A stretch of DNA of 64,000 bases, from NCBI GenBank assembly GCA_021780105.1, contig JAJXZJ010000007.1:1-64000 (forward strand), given 5' to 3'. Under the pieces are notes generated by a model. It did not search any database and was not told the DNA's origin. It was given only the letters and a program-made list of their open reading frames with translations. Of the stretch, positions 21,307 to 30,530 are shown piece after piece (within the stretch, counting starts at the first letter, position 1; every line of letters begins with the position of its first letter). Source of the DNA: a bacterium. GTDB taxonomy: Bacteria; Verrucomicrobiota; Verrucomicrobiia; Limisphaerales; J093. The position numbers and the translations under genes were made by a program.

Positions 21307-22430
21307 GACGGGCGGTTGGCAGGTTCGCCGCGGGGTTGACTCGGCGGCGGGCGGCGATACCGGAAATAGGCGGCGCAGGCGCCTTCGCTGGAAACCATCG
21401 GCGCGCCGAGCGGGTGTTCCGGCGTGCAACGGACGCCGAATGCCGGGCATTCGTGCGGCTTCTTGACGCCTTGCAGCACCAGGCCGCTCTGACACTCCGG
21501 CGATTCCTCGGCGGTGAGTTGGGCTAGGCCGAAGCGCTGTTCGGCGTCGAACTCCGCGAATTCCTCGCGCAGGCCAAGGCCGCTGGCGGGAATTTCGCCG
21601 ATGCCGCGCCACTTGCGCGGGACGACGCGGAACACTGTGCGCAGGACCTGCTGCGCGGCGGGGTTGCCGTCCGGTCGCACGACACGGGCGTATGGGTTGA
21701 CCACCTCGGCGCGGCCGGCTTCGAGTTGCTCGACGCATTGCTGCACGCCTTGCAGAATGTCCAGCGGCTCGAAACCGGTGACGACGATGGGCACACGATA
21801 TTTCGCCGCCAGCGGTTCGTATTCGCGGCAGCCCATCACCGCGCAGACGTGGCCGGCGGCGAGAAAACCCTGCACTCGGTTGTCGGGCGAACTGAGAATC
21901 GCCGCCATCGCCGGCGGCACGAGGACGTGCGCGACGAGCAGCGAGAAATTGCGCAGACCGGCGCGTTGCGCCTGCACGACGGCCATGGCATTCGCCGGCG
22001 CGGTGGTTTCAAAACCGACGGCGAAAAAAACCACCTGCCGGTTGGGAAGTTCATGGGCGAGTTTCACCGCATCGAGCGGCGAATAAACGATCCGCACGTC
22101 GCCACCGCGGGCCTTCACGGCGAGCAGATCCGTCCGGCTGCCGGGCACGCGCAGCATGTCGCCGAACGAGCAGACCGTGACGCCGGGGTGCGTCGCGAGG
22201 GCGATGGCCCGGTCAATCAGTTCCAACGGCGTCACGCACACCGGACAGCCGGGGCCGTGAACCAGCGTCACGTGGCGCGGCAGCAGTTCGTCGAGGCCGA
22301 ATTTGACGATGGCGTGCGTCTGGCCGCCGCAGATTTCCATGATGGTCCACGGGCGGCTGACCGTGCGCCGAATGATTTCGGCGAACTCCTGCGCTCGCGC
22401 GGCGTCGCGGTATTCGTCCACGAATTTCAT
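21303..22430 (-). CDS. hypD: hydrogenase formation protein HypD
   Basis: HypD assembles the Fe(CN)2CO unit with HypC. The 375-residue protein shows [17 protein letters not shown] (active-site Cys), [41 protein letters not shown], and the C-terminal Cys residues in [14 protein letters not shown] that hold the [4Fe-4S] cluster. The ATG at 22430 begins MKFVDEYRD, as in family members. The tail after [15 protein letters not shown] is slightly extended with prolines. It is divergent from prmC with a 102 bp shared upstream region, so hypDE forms a two-gene operon without hypC upstream. Confidence 0.96.
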   Translation of the reverse strand: MKFVDEYRDAARAQEFAEIIRRTVSRPWTIMEICGGQTHAIVKFGLDELLPRHVTLVHGPGCPVCVTPLELIDRAIALATHPGVTVCSFGDMLRVPGSRTDLLAVKARGGDVRIVYSPLDAVKLAHELPNRQVVFFAVGFETTAPANAMAVVQAQRAGLRNFSLLVAHVLVPPAMAAILSSPDNRVQGFLAAGHVCAVMGCREYEPLAAKYRVPIVVTGFEPLDILQGVQQCVEQLEAGRAEVVNPYARVVRPDGNPAAQQVLRTVFRVVPRKWRGIGEIPASGLGLREEFAEFDAEQRFGLAQLTAEESPECQSGLVLQGVKKPHECPAFGVRCTPEHPLGAPMVSSEGACAAYFRYRRPPPSQPRGEPANRPS

Positions 22431-22532
22431 GGATCGCGCAACCGTCGCGGAGCGCCGCGGAGGCGTCAAGCGCGCAGGCGGCGCCGGGAACTTTGCGCTT
22501 TGCACGCCGGGCCGGCCCATTAACCTCGCGCC

Positions 22533-23393
22533 GTGACCGTTCTCGAAGTCATCCAGCGGAGTGCCGACTACCTGGCGAAAAAGGGCGTCGAGTCGCCGCG
22601 GCTCCAGATCGAACTGCTGCTGGCGCACGTGCTCCAGATGCCGCGGCTGAAGCTTTACCTGAATTTTGAGCGGCCGCTGGCAGAGGCGGAACTGGCCGCG
22701 CTGCGGGAGCTGGTCCGCCGCCGCAGCAACCGTGAGCCGTTGCAGCACCTCGTCGGCTCGGTGTCGTTCTGCGGCTTTGAGATTGCGGTGAACCGCGCCG
22801 TCCTGATTCCGCGCCCAGAAACCGAGCTGCTGGCCGAACGCGCCTGGCAGTTCCTCTCAACCTCCAACTCGCAACCTTCAACTTGTTTGGACTTCGGCAC
22901 CGGCAGCGGCTGTCTTGCCATCGCCATTGCGGCGAAGTGCCCGACAGCGACGGTCACCGCGCTGGACGTTTCGCCGGAAGCCATCGAAGTCGCCCGCGCA
23001 AACGTCGAACGAAATGGCGTTGCCAACCGCGTGCAATTTGTCTGCGGCGAGGGCCTGACCGCACTGCTGGCGGCGACGCGCTTCGATTTGATCGTCGCCA
23101 ATCCGCCTTACGTTCCCACGGCGGAGATCGCGGTGCTGGAGCCGGAGGTGCGGGATTTTGATCCGCGGCGGGCGCTGGACGGCGGCACCGACGGGCTGGA
23201 TTGCATCCGGCAACTCGCGGCCGGCGGCGCGGCGTTGCTGCAGTCGCATGGCTGCCTGATGCTGGAATTTGGCGACGGGCAGGGCGGGGCGGTGAAGGCG
23301 GTATTCGACGCAGGCGGCTGGCGGACGGAGGCGCCGGTGGCCGACTTGAGCGGACGCGCGCGGTTCCTGATTGCACGGCCGCCGGCAACATGA
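22533..23393 (+). CDS. prmC: peptide chain release factor N5-glutamine methyltransferase
   Basis: PrmC methylates the Gln of the GGQ motif in RF1/RF2 using S-adenosylmethionine. The 286-residue protein has the N-terminal helical domain, the linker [19 protein letters not shown] with [14 protein letters not shown] motif [14 protein letters not shown], and the catalytic NPPY in VANPPYVPT. The start is GTG at 22533. Just before motif I, 22857-22885 encode a Ser/Asn/Gln/Pro/Thr-rich stretch from a C/A/T-biased run (ctcaacctccaactcgcaac), unlike the flanking codon use; it replaces the short variable loop usually found here. Its RF2 substrate is encoded at 44-45 kb. Confidence 0.94.
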   Translation: MTVLEVIQRSADYLAKKGVESPRLQIELLLAHVLQMPRLKLYLNFERPLAEAELAALRELVRRRSNREPLQHLVGSVSFCGFEIAVNRAVLIPRPETELLAERAWQFLSTSNSQPSTCLDFGTGSGCLAIAIAAKCPTATVTALDVSPEAIEVARANVERNGVANRVQFVCGEGLTALLAATRFDLIVANPPYVPTAEIAVLEPEVRDFDPRRALDGGTDGLDCIRQLAAGGAALLQSHGCLMLEFGDGQGGAVKAVFDAGGWRTEAPVADLSGRARFLIARPPAT

Positions 23394-23440
23394 AACAGTC
23401 CACGCGGTGACGATTTCAGTGACCGTGACGAGTCGCAAAC

Positions 23441-24703
23441 ATGTATAGCCTGGTGGTTAAAGGTGGCATTCCCCTGCACGGCGAGGTGCCGATCAGCGGC
23501 GCCAAAAATGCCGTGCTGCCGATTTTAGCGGCGACGTTGCTGACGCGCGAACCGTGCGTGATCCGGCGCGTGCCCAACTTGAGCGACGTGGCGTTCATGG
23601 GGCGCATTCTGGCGTCCATCGGCGCAAAGGTGCGGATGCAGGGCGACACGGTCACCGTCCAGGCCGGTCACATCAAGGGCTTTGGCGATTACGAACTGGT
23701 GCGCAAGATGCGCGGGTCGGTCTGCATTCTCGGCCCGCTGCTGGGGCGGTTGCACGAGGCGAAAGTATCGCTGCCCGGCGGGTGTGTGATCGGCTCGCGG
23801 CCGATTGACCTTCATTTGAAGGGCATGAAGGCGCTGGGGGCGCACATCACCATTGACGGCGGCTACGTTTGCGCGCAGGCGCGGCGGTTGGTGGGAACGG
23901 ACATGTTCCTCGGCGGGCGGTCCGGTCCCACCGTGCTGGGCACGGCAAACGTGATGATGGCGGCCACGCTCGCCGAGGGCGTGACGGTGATTCAAAGCGC
24001 CGCCTGCGAGCCGGAAATCGTGGACCTGGCGCATTTCCTCAGCGCCATGGGCGCGAAGATCGCCGGGGCCGGCAGCCCGACGGTGACGATTACCGGCGTG
24101 CGCGAGTTGCATGGCGCCGAACACGAGGTCATCCCGGACCGGATCGAGGCGGCGACGTTTGCGATCACGGCGGCGGCGACGCGCGGGGAAATCACGCTGC
24201 GCGGCGCGCGGCCGGATCATTTCCACGCCGTGCTGGACAAGCTTCAGGAAGCGGGCGCACGGGTGGAGCATCGCGGCGGCGCGCTTACGATCAAGGCGGG
24301 CCGGAGTCTGCGGCCGGTGGATGTGACGACCCAGCCGTATGCGGGCTTTCCGACCGACGCCCAGGCGCAAATGATGGTGTTGATGACGCAGGCGCGGGGC
24401 ATCAGCATCCTCACCGAGCGCATCTTCGAGTCGCGGTTCATGCACGTGAGCGAACTGGCGCGGCTCGGCGCGGACATCACCATCGAAGGGCCGAGCGCGG
24501 TGGTAAAGGGCGGACGCCAACTGAGCGGCGCGCCGGTGATGGCCAGCGACCTGCGCGCGTCGGCCGCGCTGGTCATCGCGGGCCTGGTGGCGCAGGGCGA
24601 AACCCGCGTCAAACGCATTTATCACCTGGATCGCGGTTACGAACAGATTGATGAAAAATTGCGCCGGCTCGGGGCCCGGGTTCAGCGCGTGGTTGAAGGA
24701 TGA
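23441..24703 (+). CDS. murA: UDP-N-acetylglucosamine 1-carboxyvinyltransferase
   Basis: MurA transfers enolpyruvate from PEP to UDP-GlcNAc, the first committed step of peptidoglycan synthesis. The 420-residue protein has the normal length. It has GEVPISGAKNAVLPILAA at the N terminus (with the conserved KN pair), the catalytic Cys at residue 115 in LPGGCVIGSRPIDLH (a fosfomycin-sensitive type, Cys not Asp), and the ending YHLDRGYEQIDEKLRRLGA. The final codons overlap the next gene's ATG by 4 bp, so the two are coupled. It follows prmC by 47 bp. Confidence 0.97.
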   Translation: MYSLVVKGGIPLHGEVPISGAKNAVLPILAATLLTREPCVIRRVPNLSDVAFMGRILASIGAKVRMQGDTVTVQAGHIKGFGDYELVRKMRGSVCILGPLLGRLHEAKVSLPGGCVIGSRPIDLHLKGMKALGAHITIDGGYVCAQARRLVGTDMFLGGRSGPTVLGTANVMMAATLAEGVTVIQSAACEPEIVDLAHFLSAMGAKIAGAGSPTVTITGVRELHGAEHEVIPDRIEAATFAITAAATRGEITLRGARPDHFHAVLDKLQEAGARVEHRGGALTIKAGRSLRPVDVTTQPYAGFPTDAQAQMMVLMTQARGISILTERIFESRFMHVSELARLGADITIEGPSAVVKGGRQLSGAPVMASDLRASAALVIAGLVAQGETRVKRIYHLDRGYEQIDEKLRRLGARVQRVVEG

Positions 24704-25098
24704 AAGCTGTCATCACCATTGTCATTATCGCGGTGGTTCTCGTTCTGGGGCTGAAATTCCGCGACTACGTCCACCACACCATGGCTGACAAAGGCGGGAG
24801 CGCCGAGAGCCAGCCACGGTTCGCGCCGGGCAAGCTGCCCGGCCTGCCGATCGAGCTGGAGTCCTCGTTCGACGAAGCCAAGCGGCAGGGTCCGGACGGC
24901 CTCAAGGAGTGGTTGCGGATCCACCGCCAGGAAATCGAAGAACCGCGGCTGACCGACATTGACCTGGATTATGTGCTGCTGGCCGGGCGCAAAAGCCCCG
25001 CCGAGGCCCGGCGCGTGCTCAACGCCATCAAGCAGCGGATTTCGACGAATTCGCCGGCTTACAAGCGATTCGAACAACTGGACCAGGCGTATCCCTGA
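24700..25098 (+). CDS. small membrane-anchored protein of unknown function
   Basis: This 132-residue protein begins with an uncleaved-looking hydrophobic segment (VITIVIIAVVLVLGLKF) followed by a soluble part of about 105 residues rich in Glu, Arg and Leu. The sequence SFDEAKRQGPDGLKEWLRIHRQEI suggests helices. It overlaps the murA stop by ATGA, so it is translated together with murA. I do not recognise the family. An anchored periplasmic or cytoplasmic factor for wall synthesis is possible by position only. Confidence 0.75.
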   Translation: MKAVITIVIIAVVLVLGLKFRDYVHHTMADKGGSAESQPRFAPGKLPGLPIELESSFDEAKRQGPDGLKEWLRIHRQEIEEPRLTDIDLDYVLLAGRKSPAEARRVLNAIKQRISTNSPAYKRFEQLDQAYP

Positions 25099-25187
25099 CG
25101 AAGAAACCGAGCGGGTGGCGGGCGTTTCGTTCGGTTGAAGAGGATTTCATGGCGCTCGGCAGCCGCACTAATACTTAAATGAACGAG

Positions 25188-25216
25188 TTGACGCGGCCGC
25201 GGCAGAATCCTTTACT
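25188..25216 (+). promoter_or_regulatory. sigma70-type promoter candidate for sdhCAB
   Basis: TTGACG (25188-25193) and TTTACT (25211-25216) are separated by exactly 17 bp. Both boxes are close to consensus. Transcription would start near 25223, about 84 nt before sdhC. Confidence 0.55.
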
Positions 25217-25231
25217 AGCACGTCATTTTTA

Positions 25232-25303
25232 ATGAATGCCATCAACTTCAAGGAACGTGAGCCGGTGAAGCTCACCGCGGTTTTCGCTCCGCAGGCTGGT
25301 TGA
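25232..25303 (+). CDS. possible 23-codon leader ORF of the sdh operon
   Basis: An ATG at 25232 opens a 23-residue reading (MNAINFKEREPVKLTAVFAP then QAG) that stops at 25301-25303, three bases before the sdhC ATG. It would begin about 9 nt after the predicted transcription start, almost leaderless, and has no Shine-Dalgarno sequence. It may be chance; if translated, it could couple ribosomes to sdhC, whose own ribosome-binding site is weak. Confidence 0.3.
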   Translation: MNAINFKEREPVKLTAVFAPQAG

Positions 25304-25306
25304 AAC

Positions 25307-26023
25307 ATGAAACTTCTCTATCGTCTTTTCCGGTCGTCGTTGGGCCGAAAATACATCATGGGGGTGACGGGCCTCTGCCTGTTTGCCTTCGTGGTCGGCC
25401 ACATGGTGGGGAATCTGCAGGTCTTCCTCGGCCCCGAGGCCATCAACCGCTACGCGCATTTTCTCCAGTCCACCGGCGAGCTGCTGTGGCTGGTCCGGCT
25501 GGCGATGTTGAGCATCGTGGGGCTGCACATCTGGTCGGCGGTGGTGTTGACCCTGGAAAATCGCGCCGCCCGGCCGGTGCGTTACACGCAGGACGTGTTT
25601 TACGGGGCCAGCTACGCCTCGCGGACGATGATCGGCAGCGGCTTCGTCATCGCGGCCTTCGTCCTCTTTCACCTGTTGCATTACACGGTGCAGGTCAAAG
25701 GCGTGAACCTGACGGGCCAGGACTTCACAACCTTCGAGACCACGTTGAAGAACGGCACGGTGACGCACGACGTGTTCAAGATGATGGTGGTCGGCTTCTC
25801 GAACGTCTGGGTGTCGCTGTTCTACGTCGTGGCCGTGTCGTTGTTGAGCCTGCACCTGGGCCACGGTATCGGCGCATTGTTCCAGTCCCTCGGCTTGAAA
25901 AATGACGTGTGGACGCCGCGCCTTGACCGTTTCGGCAAGGTCATTGCCTGGGTGCTGGTGATCGGTTATGCCTCGATTCCGATCGCAATCCTCTTGGGTT
26001 ACGGAAAGGAGGCGTTGAAGTAG
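25307..26023 (+). CDS. sdhC: succinate dehydrogenase cytochrome b subunit
   Basis: This 238-residue membrane subunit is of the type-B (Wolinella/Bacteroidetes) single-anchor form, with five hydrophobic segments. It anchors SdhAB and carries haem b. Visible features are [28 protein letters not shown], with a His suited to haem ligation, [31 protein letters not shown], and [20 protein letters not shown] near the end. It is the first gene of sdhCAB; the gap to sdhA is one base. It precedes a perfect AAAGGAGG-type site for sdhA inside its own last codons. Confidence 0.93.
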   Translation: MKLLYRLFRSSLGRKYIMGVTGLCLFAFVVGHMVGNLQVFLGPEAINRYAHFLQSTGELLWLVRLAMLSIVGLHIWSAVVLTLENRAARPVRYTQDVFYGASYASRTMIGSGFVIAAFVLFHLLHYTVQVKGVNLTGQDFTTFETTLKNGTVTHDVFKMMVVGFSNVWVSLFYVVAVSLLSLHLGHGIGALFQSLGLKNDVWTPRLDRFGKVIAWVLVIGYASIPIAILLGYGKEALK

Positions 26024-26024
26024 C

Positions 26025-27941
26025 ATGAAATTGGATGCCAAGATTCCTTCCGGTCCCCTGCCGCAGAAGTGGGACAAACACAAATTCGACATCAAGCTCG
26101 TCAACCCGGCGAACAAACGGAAGTTCGACGTGCTGGTGGTGGGCACGGGCCTGGCGGGCGCGTCCGCCGCGGCCTCGCTCGCCGAACTGGGCTACAACGT
26201 CAAGTGTTTCTGCTATCAGGACAGTCCGCGCCGCGCGCACAGCATCGCGGCGCAGGGCGGCATCAACGCGGCAAAGAACTACCGCAACGATGGCGACAGC
26301 GTTTTCCGGCTGTTCTACGACACGATCAAGGGCGGCGATTTCCGGGCGCGCGAGGCCAACGTTCACCGGCTGGCGCAGGTGAGCGTGAACATCATTGACC
26401 AGTGTGTGGCGCAGGGCGTGCCCTTTGCCCGCGAATACGGCGGGTTGCTCGACAACCGTTCGTTTGGCGGCGCCCAGGTTTCGCGCACATTTTACGCGCG
26501 CGGCCAGACGGGGCAGCAGTTGCTGCTTGGCGCCTATCAGGCGCTCAGCCGGCAGATCGGCCTGGGCATGGTGAAGATGTATCCGCGCACCGAGATGCTG
26601 GACCTGGTGGTCATTGACGGCCAGGCCAAGGGCATCGTCGTGCGCGACCTGGTGTCCGGCCAGATCAGTTCGTTCGCCGGCGATGCGGTGGTGCTGGCCA
26701 CGGGCGGCTACGGCAACGTGTTCTTCCTCTCGACCAACGCCAAGGGCTGCAATGCCACGGCGATCTGGCGCGCTTACAAGCGCGGCGCGGCGTTTGCGAA
26801 TCCGTGCTACACCCAGATTCATCCGACCTGCATCCCGGTCAGCGGCGACCACCAGTCGAAGCTGACGTTGATGTCGGAGTCACTCCGCAACGACGGCCGC
26901 GTCTGGGTGCCCAAGCGCAAGGAGGATTGCGGCAAGGAGCCGGGTTCGATTCCGGAGGACGGCCGCGATTACTATCTCGAACGGAAATATCCCAGTTTCG
27001 GCAACCTCGCGCCGCGCGACATTTCGAGCCGGGCAGCGAAGGAGGTGTGCGACGAGGGGCGCGGCGTCGGGCCGACGAAACTGGGCGTTTACCTTGACTT
27101 CAGTGATTCGATCAAACGCCTGGGCGAGGACAAAATCCGCGAGCGTTACGGCAACCTGTTCGAGATGTATGAGCGCATCACCGGCGAAAACGCCTACCAG
27201 ACGCCGATGCGCATCTTCCCGGCGGTCCACTACACGATGGGCGGGCTGTGGGTGGACTACAATTTGATGAGCACGATTCCAGGCCTGTTTGTGCTCGGCG
27301 AAGCCAACTTCTCCGATCACGGCGCGAACCGCCTCGGCGCCAGCGCGCTGATGCAGGGGTTGGCGGACGGCTACTTTGTGCTGCCCTACACGATCGGCAA
27401 CTACCTCGCCGGGACCAGGCCGGTGAAGCAGCCGACGAGCCACGCGGAATTCAAGCGCGTCGAGACGGAGGTCACGGAGCGGACGAAGCGGCTGCTGGCC
27501 ATCCAGGGCAAGCGCACGGTGCTCTCGCTGCACCGGGAGCTGGGCAAATTGCTGTGGGACAAATGCGGCATGGCCCGCAATGAAGCCGGTTTGAAGGACG
27601 CGCTCCAGCGCATTCCGCAATTGCGCGAGGAATTTTGGAAGAATGTCATCATCACGGGCGAGGCCGGCAGCGTGAACCAGGCACTCGAATACGCCGGCCG
27701 CGTCGGCGATTTCATGGAACTGGCCGAGCTGCTGTGCACCGACGCGCTGATGCGGCGGGAGTCCTGCGGCGGGCACTTCCGCACGGAGTTTCAAACCGAG
27801 GACGGCGAAGCGAAACGCGACGACGAAAACTTCTCGTTTGTCGGCGCCTGGGAATATCAAGGCGCGGACAAGCCGCCGCTCCTGCACAAGGAACCGCTCG
27901 TTTATGAGGAAGTCCACATGAGCACGAGGAGTTACAAGTAA
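26025..27941 (+). CDS. sdhA: succinate dehydrogenase/fumarate reductase flavoprotein subunit
   Basis: SdhA oxidises succinate to fumarate with covalently bound FAD. The 638-residue protein has the FAD-binding start [22 protein letters not shown], the FAD-attachment His in [15 protein letters not shown], the capping and active-site segments [26 protein letters not shown] and [21 protein letters not shown], and a C-terminal domain with [16 protein letters not shown]. Length and sequence follow the Bacteroidetes/Wolinella-type enzymes rather than the proteobacterial SdhA of about 590 residues. A strong AAAGGAGG ribosome-binding site lies upstream. The stop overlaps the sdhB start in TAATG. Confidence 0.96.
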   Translation: MKLDAKIPSGPLPQKWDKHKFDIKLVNPANKRKFDVLVVGTGLAGASAAASLAELGYNVKCFCYQDSPRRAHSIAAQGGINAAKNYRNDGDSVFRLFYDTIKGGDFRAREANVHRLAQVSVNIIDQCVAQGVPFAREYGGLLDNRSFGGAQVSRTFYARGQTGQQLLLGAYQALSRQIGLGMVKMYPRTEMLDLVVIDGQAKGIVVRDLVSGQISSFAGDAVVLATGGYGNVFFLSTNAKGCNATAIWRAYKRGAAFANPCYTQIHPTCIPVSGDHQSKLTLMSESLRNDGRVWVPKRKEDCGKEPGSIPEDGRDYYLERKYPSFGNLAPRDISSRAAKEVCDEGRGVGPTKLGVYLDFSDSIKRLGEDKIRERYGNLFEMYERITGENAYQTPMRIFPAVHYTMGGLWVDYNLMSTIPGLFVLGEANFSDHGANRLGASALMQGLADGYFVLPYTIGNYLAGTRPVKQPTSHAEFKRVETEVTERTKRLLAIQGKRTVLSLHRELGKLLWDKCGMARNEAGLKDALQRIPQLREEFWKNVIITGEAGSVNQALEYAGRVGDFMELAELLCTDALMRRESCGGHFRTEFQTEDGEAKRDDENFSFVGAWEYQGADKPPLLHKEPLVYEEVHMSTRSYK

Positions 27942-28687
27942 TGAACCTCACCCTGAAAGTCTGGCGTCAGAAGGACGCGAACTCGCCGGGCCGCTTCGAA
28001 ACCTACGAGGCGCGGGACGTCATCGCCGACATGTCGTTTCTGGAAATGCTCGACGTTGTCAATGAGGAGCTGATCGCCGCCGGCAAGGAGCCGATCATGT
28101 TCGACTCAGACTGCCGCGAAGGCATCTGCGGCACCTGCTCGCTGGTCATCAACGGCATCCCGCATGGCGGTCACCGCGGCACGACGGTCTGCCAGCTCCA
28201 CATGCGCCATTTCCAGGACGGCCAGACCATCACGGTGGAACCGTGGCGCGCGCGGCCGTTTCCAGTCATCCGTGACCTGATCGTGGACCGCAAGGCCTTT
28301 GACCGGATCATCCAGGCCGGCGGCTTCATCTCGGTCAACACCGGTGGCACGCCCGACGGCAACGCGATCCCCGTGTCCAAGCAGATTTCAGACAAGGCGA
28401 TGGACGCGGCGGCCTGCATCGGCTGCGGCGCCTGCGTGGCGGCCTGCAAGAACGCTTCCGCGATGCTCTTCGTCTCGGCGAAGGTCACGCACCTGAACCT
28501 GCTGCCGCAAGGCAAGGCGGAGAAGGACCGGCGCGTGGCGCGGATGGTGTCCACCATGGATGAAGCCGGCTTCGGCAACTGCACCGTCACCGGCTCTTGC
28601 GCGGCGGTCTGCCCGAAGGAAATTCCCCTCGACATGATCGCGAAAATGAACCGCGATTACGCCCTCGCCATTTTCAAGGGCGAGTAG
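27941..28687 (+). CDS. sdhB: succinate dehydrogenase/fumarate reductase iron-sulfur subunit
   Basis: SdhB passes electrons from FAD to quinone through three clusters. The [2Fe-2S] ligands are in [20 protein letters not shown] with the fourth Cys in TVCQLHM. The [4Fe-4S] set is [14 protein letters not shown], and the [3Fe-4S] ligands come from [19 protein letters not shown]. The 248-residue length suits type-B enzymes. It begins in the overlapping TAATG with sdhA and is followed by a strong terminator, closing the operon. Confidence 0.96.
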   Translation: MNLTLKVWRQKDANSPGRFETYEARDVIADMSFLEMLDVVNEELIAAGKEPIMFDSDCREGICGTCSLVINGIPHGGHRGTTVCQLHMRHFQDGQTITVEPWRARPFPVIRDLIVDRKAFDRIIQAGGFISVNTGGTPDGNAIPVSKQISDKAMDAAACIGCGACVAACKNASAMLFVSAKVTHLNLLPQGKAEKDRRVARMVSTMDEAGFGNCTVTGSCAAVCPKEIPLDMIAKMNRDYALAIFKGE

Positions 28688-28708
28688 TTTTCCCAACGCG
28701 ATTGTCCT

Positions 28709-28742
28709 GGCCGGCGGGGTCTTCCCTGCCGGCCGTTTTGTT
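28709..28742 (+). terminator. Rho-independent terminator of sdhCAB
   Basis: GGCCGGCGGGG and CCCTGCCGGCC form an 11-bp stem with one mismatch and a short loop, followed by GTTTTGTT. It starts about 21 bp after the sdhB stop. Confidence 0.88.
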
Positions 28743-28799
28743 CGATTCTTCAGAATTCGGTCGGACCGGAGGTGCGCGTCGCGCATCAGCGCGCAACGC

Positions 28800-30062
28800 T
28801 CACTGTGACTGGACGGTTCGATAAATCCGCTGCGTGGGTGAGGGAACACTGGAGTCTGTCACCGATTGAACCGTGTTGGTCAGTGTCAGCGTGGTCAGGG
28901 CTTGCCATGAAGCCGTGCCTGAGAGCGCGTCCGTGTATTCCACCGCGTAGCTCGAACCAATCGGGCCAGTCACGTCGAGCTGAATTCCTCCGCCGGTGTT
29001 GTGGATTTGCAGTTCCTGGGCGGGCACGCCTTTGCTGATGTTAAAACCCATGTATTCGGCCACGTAAAGATCGCCGACGCTGTCCACCGCGATGCCGTAA
29101 GGCTGGTTAAACCGTGCGTCACTGCCGACGCCTTCGGCATGAGTAAATTGTCCGGCCAAGCCAGCGACCGTAGTCACCTCACCTTGTGGCGTGATTTTTC
29201 TTATGGTGCTGTTGTAACTGTCGGCGATGAATACATTGCCGAAACTGTCCACCGCTAACCCGTGGGGGGCCTCGAACTGGGCATTGGTGCCGACCCCATC
29301 GGCCCTTCCGGCGTGTGGCCCGCCGGCCAGAGTGGTGACCAGACCCGCCGGGGTAATCTTCCGGATGGCATTATTAAGGCTGTCCGCCACGAACACGTTG
29401 CCTGCGCCGTCCACGGCGAGGTACTCTGGCCCGTTGAACAGCGCATTGGTTCCTACGCCGTCGGCGTAACCGGCCGTAGGATTTCCGGCCAACGTGCTGA
29501 CCACCCAGTTGGTTCCTTGGGGGGTGAGTTTCCGAATCGCGTTGTTGCCCCAGTCCGCGACGTAGAGGTTGCCAGCCGCGTCCAATGCCAGACCCGTAGG
29601 ATTCTTGAATCTTGCCTCCGCCACGGGGCCGTCAACCCAACCGGAGAAACCCGACTCAGGCGGCATCCATCTCACATCCCAGTTCGTGCCGTTGGGTGTA
29701 AACTGCCAGATGATGGCGTTGTCCGCACCGTCAGTGGCAAACAGTCTGCCAGAATTGTCCACAGCCACATCCGCGACCCATTTCGACATCATCGGAATAT
29801 AGTCGTGGAAGTTGATAACGGTGGACACCTCTCCTGCTGGCGTGACCTTGCGAATCGCCTGGGCGTAGAGGTCGGCCACATACAAGTTGCCGGTGTCGTC
29901 CAGTTTCAAACTGTGTGGCCCGACGAATCGGGCAGCCGTGCCGGTGCCGTCGGCAAAGCCGGAAACACCAGGTTGGCCGACAAAATTCGTGAATCCATAC
30001 TGTTGCGCGTGCGCCACAGCGGCCAGGAGCACGCCAAACGAAAAGAACAGTGCTGCTTTCAT
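28800..30062 (-). CDS. secreted NHL-repeat beta-propeller protein
   Basis: The 420-residue protein has a signal peptide (MKAALFFSFGVLLAAVAHAQ) and six or so NHL-like repeats of about 50 residues. Each has a form such as FNGPEYLAVDGAGNVFVADSLNNAIRKI followed by 'G.V.T.AG', with the next repeat beginning 'G.ADG.GT.A.F'. Repeats of this kind build a beta-propeller for protein or ligand binding. The last 80 residues (GGGIQLDVTGPIGSSYAVEY...) look like a small beta domain resembling tails on other secreted proteins of this lineage. Function unknown; likely extracytoplasmic. It converges on sdhB. Confidence 0.85.
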   Translation of the reverse strand: MKAALFFSFGVLLAAVAHAQQYGFTNFVGQPGVSGFADGTGTAARFVGPHSLKLDDTGNLYVADLYAQAIRKVTPAGEVSTVINFHDYIPMMSKWVADVAVDNSGRLFATDGADNAIIWQFTPNGTNWDVRWMPPESGFSGWVDGPVAEARFKNPTGLALDAAGNLYVADWGNNAIRKLTPQGTNWVVSTLAGNPTAGYADGVGTNALFNGPEYLAVDGAGNVFVADSLNNAIRKITPAGLVTTLAGGPHAGRADGVGTNAQFEAPHGLAVDSFGNVFIADSYNSTIRKITPQGEVTTVAGLAGQFTHAEGVGSDARFNQPYGIAVDSVGDLYVAEYMGFNISKGVPAQELQIHNTGGGIQLDVTGPIGSSYAVEYTDALSGTASWQALTTLTLTNTVQSVTDSSVPSPTQRIYRTVQSQ

Positions 30063-30212
30063 GGTTTACTTTTGTTCTGAATTAATCCTGACGTTTGGAA
30101 TGAAACAGCAGCAACGGTGCCAGTATTCGGAGTCGGTCGTCCTTATAAAACCCCACAGCGCGCGGGATTTCAGGCCCGATTATTGAATTCCAGTGATCTG
30201 ACTGGTAATGCA

Positions 30213-30253
30213 AATCGGGTAGGAGGTGGAAGCGATCCCCCTCCTACCCGATT
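30213..30253. repeat. perfect 14-bp inverted repeat
   Basis: AATCGGGTAGGAGG at 30213-30226 and its exact complement CCTCCTACCCGATT at 30240-30253 enclose a 13-base spacer. It lies 13 bp beyond the stop of the small minus-strand gene. No T-run follows on either strand, so it is not a classical terminator, though a stem-loop protecting an mRNA 3' end would fit. Confidence 0.8.
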
Positions 30254-30266
30254 CCAGCCCGCGCGT

Positions 30267-30464
30267 TTACCGTGGGGAGATTTCCTCGGCTTCCATCGTC
30301 GCGACCAGATCCTTTTCCGCCATGACCCAGTCCTCCAGGGTCAGCGTTCCGTGTTCGAGCTTGTCGCGATAGAGCCGGCGGGCGTGTTCACGCACCATGC
30401 CGGCGGTGATGCCCGGAGTAAAGGGCTGGGGCTGAGGTAGGACAGTCTCTTTCTTGGTTTTCAT
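30267..30464 (-). CDS. small protein of unknown function
   Basis: A 65-residue ORF starts at ATG 30464 with AAAGGA placed 7 nt upstream, a good ribosome-binding site. After a Lys- and Pro-rich start (MKTKKETVLPQPQPFTPGIT) it is predicted as amphipathic helices (MVREHARRLYRDKLEHGTLT, then LEDWVMAEKDLVATMEAEE). No transmembrane or Cys-rich motif is seen. It could be a small regulator or antitoxin-like protein, but no partner is visible. The stem-loop at 30213-30253 lies just beyond its stop. Confidence 0.65.
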   Translation of the reverse strand: MKTKKETVLPQPQPFTPGITAGMVREHARRLYRDKLEHGTLTLEDWVMAEKDLVATMEAEEISPR

Positions 30465-30530
30465 AGCGTTTCCTTTCGCTCCGGAAGAACGCTACGCCGC
30501 CGTGGCCAAAATGCAAATGGCTCATGTTCT

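Noticed and set aside
21307..21738. 432-bp upstream extension of hypE
   Set aside because: It lies wholly inside hypD in another frame and shows no HypE similarity.
29255..29700. NHL repeats read as a tandem DNA repeat array or CRISPR
   Set aside because: Similarity follows codon units of a beta-propeller; spacers and identical repeats of a CRISPR are absent.
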